DNA of 10,691 bases from Burkholderiaceae bacterium (GTDB taxonomy: Bacteria > Pseudomonadota > Gammaproteobacteria > Burkholderiales > Burkholderiaceae_E): contig JAHYJF010000105.1 in the NCBI GenBank assembly GCA_019428955.1, forward strand, positions 1-10,691, written 5' to 3'. How positions within the stretch are numbered: the first letter of the stretch is position 1; every line of letters starts with the position of its first letter. Below the pieces are notes generated by a model, which saw nothing but the letters and a program-made list of their open reading frames with translations, ran no database searches and was not told the origin of the DNA. This document shows positions 7,372-10,691 of the stretch, one piece after another. A program made the position numbers and the translations under genes.

Positions 7372-8763
7372 ATGTCAGCGGCACCTCAAGCATCACCAAG
7401 AACCGATCCCCAGATCGCGGCATTGCGCCTGCCGCCGCATTCGGTCGAGGCCGAACAGGCTGTTATCGGCGGGCTGCTGCTCGACAATACCGCCTTCGAC
7501 CGGATCTCCGACGTCCTGCGCAGCGAAGACTTCTACCGCTATGACCACCGGCTGATCTGGGAGCAGGTGAGCGCGATGATCGCCAAGAACCGGCCGGCGG
7601 ATGTCGTCACCGTGTTCGAGGCCCTGCAGTCGGCGGGCAAGGCCGAGGAAGTCGGCGGCGGTCTGGTCTACCTCAATTCGCTGGCTCAGGGAACTCCCTC
7701 TGCGGCCAACATCCGCCGCTATGCCGAGATCGTCCGCGATCGCTCGGTGCTGCGCCGCCTGATCGCCACCTCGGACGAAATCGCCACCACGGCGCTCAAT
7801 CCGCAGGGGCGCGAAACCAGGCAGCTGCTCGACGAGGCCGAGGCCAAGATGCTGGCGATCTCCGAGGATCGGGCGCGCGGGCAGACCGGTTTCCAGGGTA
7901 TTTCCGATGTCCTCGCCGAAGTCGTCGAGCGCATCGGGACACTCTACGACCAGGACAACCACAGCGACGTCACCGGCGTCGCGACCGGCTACGTCGATCT
8001 CGATCGCAAGACTTCGGGGCTTCAGCCCGGCGACCTGGTGATCGTTGCCGGACGGCCGTCGATGGGCAAGACGGCGCTCAGCCTGAACATCGCCGAGCAC
8101 GTCGCGCTGGAACTGCAGATGCCGGTGGCGGTGTTCAGCATGGAGATGGGCGCCGCCCAGCTGGCGCACCGCCTGTTGTGCTCGGTGGGGCGGCTCGATC
8201 ATCAGCGGCTGCGCACCGGTCGGCTGCTCGACGATGACTGGCCGCGGCTGACCAGCGCGATCCAGAAGATGCAGGACGCACAACTGTTCATCGACGAAAC
8301 TCCGGCACTGACCGCGCTTGAATTGCGCGGCCGGGCGCGCCGCCTGTCGCGCAAGTGCAGCCAGCTTGGCCTGATCATCGTCGACTACATCCAGTTGATG
8401 TCGGCCAACAGCTCGGGCGAGAATCGCGCGACCGAGATCTCCGAGATTTCGCGTTCGCTCAAGGCGCTGGCCAAGGAATTGAAGTGCCCGGTGATCGCGC
8501 TCTCGCAGCTTAATCGCTCGCTGGAGCAGCGCCCCAACAAGCGCCCGGTGATGTCGGACCTGCGTGAATCGGGCGCGATCGAGCAGGATGCCGACCTGAT
8601 CCTGTTCATCTATCGCGACGAGGTCTACAACCAGGATTCCCCCGACAAGGGGACGGCCGAACTGATCATCGGCAAGCAGCGCAATGGCCCGATCGGAACC
8701 GTGCTCCTGACTTTCGTCGGCGAACACACCAAGTTCGAGAGCCACTACTCGCCCGGCACCTGA
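7372..8763 (+). CDS. dnaB: Replicative DNA helicase DnaB
   Basis: This 463-residue hexameric helicase unwinds DNA at the replication fork and recruits primase; E. coli DnaB has 471 residues. The N-terminal helical domain opens with PPHSVEAEQAVIGGLLLDN. After the linker, the RecA-like motor has Walker A GRPSMGKT (227-234), the block FSMEMGAAQLAHRLL, Walker B LIIVDYIQLM with Asp338, the LSQLNRSLEQRP loop, and SDLRESGAIEQDADLILFIYRD. It ends with KQRNGPIGTVLLTFVGEHTKFE. No intein or insertion interrupts the motor domain. The ATG at 7372 is preferred because a longer frame back to 7288 would run through the rplI terminator. No ribosome binding site is visible. It follows rplI and converges on phoH, 59 nt from the latter's stop. 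A PriB gene sits just upstream, so both partners of primosome reassembly are in the window. Confidence 0.96.
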   Translation: MSAAPQASPRTDPQIAALRLPPHSVEAEQAVIGGLLLDNTAFDRISDVLRSEDFYRYDHRLIWEQVSAMIAKNRPADVVTVFEALQSAGKAEEVGGGLVYLNSLAQGTPSAANIRRYAEIVRDRSVLRRLIATSDEIATTALNPQGRETRQLLDEAEAKMLAISEDRARGQTGFQGISDVLAEVVERIGTLYDQDNHSDVTGVATGYVDLDRKTSGLQPGDLVIVAGRPSMGKTALSLNIAEHVALELQMPVAVFSMEMGAAQLAHRLLCSVGRLDHQRLRTGRLLDDDWPRLTSAIQKMQDAQLFIDETPALTALELRGRARRLSRKCSQLGLIIVDYIQLMSANSSGENRATEISEISRSLKALAKELKCPVIALSQLNRSLEQRPNKRPVMSDLRESGAIEQDADLILFIYRDEVYNQDSPDKGTAELIIGKQRNGPIGTVLLTFVGEHTKFESHYSPGT

Positions 8764-8822
8764 GCGCGGGTCGCCAGTCGCGCTTGCGGTGCCTTCTGAT
8801 CGGCTCGCCGCTTATTCGCAGT

Positions 8823-10508
8823 TCAGAGCGCGTCGCCCGCGAAATCAGCCAGTCGCGAGCGCTCGCCGCGCTGCAAGGTGACGTGGCCGGCATGGGCCCA
8901 GCCCTTGAAACGCTCGACCACGTAACTCAGGCCCGATGAACCTTCGGTGAGGTAGGGCGTGTCGATCTGGGCGATGTTGCCCAGGCACATCACCTTGGTG
9001 CCGGGGCCGGCCCTGGTGATCAGGGTTTTCATCTGCTTGGGCGTCAGGTTCTGCGCCTCGTCGATGATCAGGAACTTGTTGATGAAGGTGCGGCCGCGCA
9101 TGAACGACAGCGCCTTGACCTTGACCCGACTGCGGATCAGGTCGTTGGTGGCGGTACGGCCCCACTCGCCCGAACCGGGATCGGTCTTGTTGAGCATCTC
9201 GAGGTTGTCTTCGAGCGCGCCCATCCAGGGCTGCATCTTCTCTTCTTCGGTGCCGGGCAGGTAACCGATGTCCTCGCCCACCGGCACGGTCGCGCGGGTC
9301 ATGATGATCTCGGTGTAGCGCTTGCTCTCCAGCACCTGGACCAGGCCGGCGGCCAGCGCCAACAGGGTCTTGCCGGTGCCGGCCTGCCCGAGCAGGCTGA
9401 CGAAATCGATCTCGGGGTTCATCAGCAGGTTGAGCGCGAAGTTCTGCTCGCGGTTGCGCGCCGTAATTCCCCAGACCGCATTCTTGACGTGGGCGTAGTC
9501 GCGCGCCGTCTGCAGTACCGCGGTGCGGCCAGTTACTTCCCGCACGATGGCGTTGAGCTGCATTTCGCCGTCGAAATGGACGAACTGGTTCAGCGTCATC
9601 CCGGCGATCGCCGGGCCGGTGATGCGGTAGAAGGTGTAGCCGGCCTGTTGCCAGGATTCCATACCCTTGGCGTGGCGGTCCCAGAAATCGGTCGGCAGTT
9701 CCAGCACCCCGCTGTAGAGCAGGTCGGTATCCGACAACACCTGGTCGTTGAAATAATCTTCGGCGCGCAATCCCAGCGCGCGCGCCTTGATGCGCATGTT
9801 GATGTCCTTGGACACCAGCACGACCTCCCGCTCGGGATGCTGTTCGCTCAAGGTGCGCACCACGCCGAGGATCTGGTTGTCCGCCTTGTCCACCGGCAGG
9901 CTCGAGGGCAGCATCACCGCGCTCGCCTGGGTCTGGAAGAACAGCTGTCCGCTGGCGTCGCGGTTGCCCAGTGCCGACAGCGCCAGGCCATCCTCGAGCC
10001 GCTCGGAGGCCGACGCGATCAGCAGCGCATCCAGCGAACGGCTCACCTGCCGGGCGTTGCGCGAGACCTCCGAGGCCCCACGCTTGTGGTTGTCGAGTTC
10101 CTCGAGCGTGATCATCGGCAGGTAGATGTCGTGCTCGGCGAAGCGGAACAGGCTCGTCGGGTCATGCATCAGCACATTGGTGTCGAGCACGAACAGTGTC
10201 GCCGGACGTTCGTCCCGGCCCAGGCGGGATTTTTTCGAGGTCGGCTCGGCGGGGAGTCTTGCCCGCTTGGCATCGCTGCCGATCGGGCGCACGTTGGCCT
10301 CGGCGATCCTGGCTGCCGGTGCTGGCTTCGCGCTGGCCTTGGGAACCAGGGGCGTTGGCGCGCTCATCAGCAGCGCCGGGGCCTGGCGGCTTGCTGCCCG
10401 CCTTGGCTCGGTGCGTTTCGCAGCAGGTGTACGGTCGGGTCGGGCCTCGAGTTCCGGGGTAACGGTGACGAGCGTTGCGGGTTTCGCGGGAGCTTTGGGC
10501 AGTGGCAT
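8823..10508 (-). CDS. PIN-PhoH family protein (ATPase with N-terminal PIN nuclease domain)
   Basis: This protein is 561 residues from the ATG at 10508. Residues 1 to about 100 are rich in Pro, Ala, Lys and Arg and probably disordered. A PIN domain follows, opening with LFVLDTNVLMHDP (Asp109) and continuing with LPMITLEELDNHKRG (Glu136/137) and a third acidic site in VSKDIN. The C-terminal half is a PhoH ATPase: Walker A GQAGTGKT (374-381), Walker B FLIIDEAQN (Asp483, Glu484), then TPKQMKTLITRAGPGTKV and LGNIAQIDTPY. This PIN-PhoH order is that of PhoH2, reported to couple RNA unwinding to RNA cleavage. Related proteobacterial proteins are usually about 460-510 residues, so the true start may be later, for example at the ATG at 10367 (514 residues). 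Neither start has a Shine-Dalgarno sequence. All key PIN and Walker residues are intact. Confidence 0.9.
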   Translation of the reverse strand: MPLPKAPAKPATLVTVTPELEARPDRTPAAKRTEPRRAASRQAPALLMSAPTPLVPKASAKPAPAARIAEANVRPIGSDAKRARLPAEPTSKKSRLGRDERPATLFVLDTNVLMHDPTSLFRFAEHDIYLPMITLEELDNHKRGASEVSRNARQVSRSLDALLIASASERLEDGLALSALGNRDASGQLFFQTQASAVMLPSSLPVDKADNQILGVVRTLSEQHPEREVVLVSKDINMRIKARALGLRAEDYFNDQVLSDTDLLYSGVLELPTDFWDRHAKGMESWQQAGYTFYRITGPAIAGMTLNQFVHFDGEMQLNAIVREVTGRTAVLQTARDYAHVKNAVWGITARNREQNFALNLLMNPEIDFVSLLGQAGTGKTLLALAAGLVQVLESKRYTEIIMTRATVPVGEDIGYLPGTEEEKMQPWMGALEDNLEMLNKTDPGSGEWGRTATNDLIRSRVKVKALSFMRGRTFINKFLIIDEAQNLTPKQMKTLITRAGPGTKVMCLGNIAQIDTPYLTEGSSGLSYVVERFKGWAHAGHVTLQRGERSRLADFAGDAL

Positions 10509-10562
10509 CGTTTTTGGTCGAGGAGGCGATTCGGCGCCGGGCGCCGGGCGGCGTTTCGCAGC

Positions 10563-10571
10563 ACGATAGCA
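10563..10571 (-). promoter_or_regulatory. Possible extended -10 promoter for phoH
   Basis: The minus strand reads TGCTATCGT, an extended -10 (TG, one base, then TATCGT) about 55 bases before the phoH ATG. No -35 is recognisable. The 113-nt spacer 10509-10621 otherwise holds only a GC-rich stretch with GGCGCC repeated twice near 10532-10546, which could form a small hairpin in the leader. Confidence 0.32.
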
Positions 10572-10621
10572 CACGGCGGCGCGGCCGTGGACCCTGGCCT
10601 GGCGGGTCGGGAAGACTCGGT

Positions 10622-10690
10622 TCAGTCGTGCAACAGCAGTGCCACGACCCGGCGGTCCTCGATCATCAGGAGGTTGTAGGTGCGGCATGC
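10622..10690 (-). CDS. C-terminal end of an unidentified gene, truncated by the window edge
   Basis: A minus-strand frame enters from the right edge and ends at TGA (10624-10622), giving 22 residues that end RTYNLLMIEDRRVVALLLHD. Twenty of 22 third codon positions are G or C, and the alternating hydrophobic/charged pattern looks like a closing beta strand and helix of a real protein. I do not recognise the family. It lies on the same strand as phoH, 113 nt upstream of it. Confidence 0.5.
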   Translation of the reverse strand, partial: ACRTYNLLMIEDRRVVALLLHD

Positions 10691-10691
10691 C

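Noticed and set aside
7393..8745. A 450-codon open frame on the minus strand opposite dnaB
   Set aside because: It is antisense to an intact DnaB with every motif present, and no ribosome binding site or domain is seen.
8763..8784. A 6-bp inverted repeat (AGCGCG and CGCGCT, 10-base loop) just after the dnaB stop
   Set aside because: The stem is short, the loop is long and no T run follows on either strand, so I do not call it a terminator for dnaB or phoH.
10532..10550. GGCGCC repeated twice upstream of phoH, possibly an operator
   Set aside because: Short GC palindromes are frequent in DNA of this composition, and nothing else marks it as a binding site.
9489..10679. A 396-codon open frame on the plus strand opposite phoH
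   Set aside because: It is antisense to the conserved PIN and PhoH domains and has no domain or signal of its own.

Overview
The window is GC-rich, densely packed proteobacterial DNA. Two things point to a beta- or gammaproteobacterium: the ribosomal block rpsF-priB-rpsR-rplI followed directly by dnaB, and an S6 protein nearly identical at its N-terminus to the enterobacterial one. PriB resembles the betaproteobacterial type in its core, but Uup, DgkA and the overall layout also suit a GC-rich gammaproteobacterium. I do not assign a genus. No tRNA, rRNA, insertion sequence, prophage or CRISPR array is visible.

Layout. A divergent control region at about 5574-5719 splits the left and central parts. 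Leftward from it (minus strand, 5588 to 100) run five tightly spaced genes: dgkA (diacylglycerol kinase), a Tat-signal small protein, a GMC flavin oxidoreductase, a membrane-anchored alpha/beta hydrolase, and uup (ABC-F ATPase). The gaps are 36, 31, 18 and 25 nt, so they probably form one operon. Rightward (plus strand, 5720 to 7234) lie rpsF, priB, rpsR and rplI, followed by a good intrinsic terminator at 7301-7329 and then dnaB (7372-8763). On the right, a PIN-PhoH protein gene (10508 to 8823, minus strand) converges on dnaB. The window edges hold C-terminal scraps of two further genes, at 2-79 (plus) and 10690-10622 (minus), neither of which I recognise.

How the genes fit together. The right-hand plus-strand cluster combines translation (S6, S18, L9) with replication (PriB restart protein, DnaB helicase), a known proteobacterial arrangement. 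The leftward cluster looks like envelope lipid chemistry. DgkA recycles diacylglycerol in the inner membrane. The Tat-signal protein plus the GMC enzyme look like a two-subunit periplasmic dehydrogenase in which the leaderless flavoprotein is carried by its small partner. The hydrolase could supply or process an ester substrate. The substrate cannot be read from the sequence. This trio is the best candidate for an under-described system here.

The regulatory core is the 131-nt space between dgkA and rpsF. It holds a near-ideal sigma70 promoter for rpsF whose -10 is part of a symmetric TTATAA, readable in the opposite direction as a -10 for dgkA. It also holds a strongly folded rpsF leader. Everything else is ordinary housekeeping sequence. 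The very long ORFs opposite uup, the GMC gene, dnaB and phoH are shadows caused by high GC.
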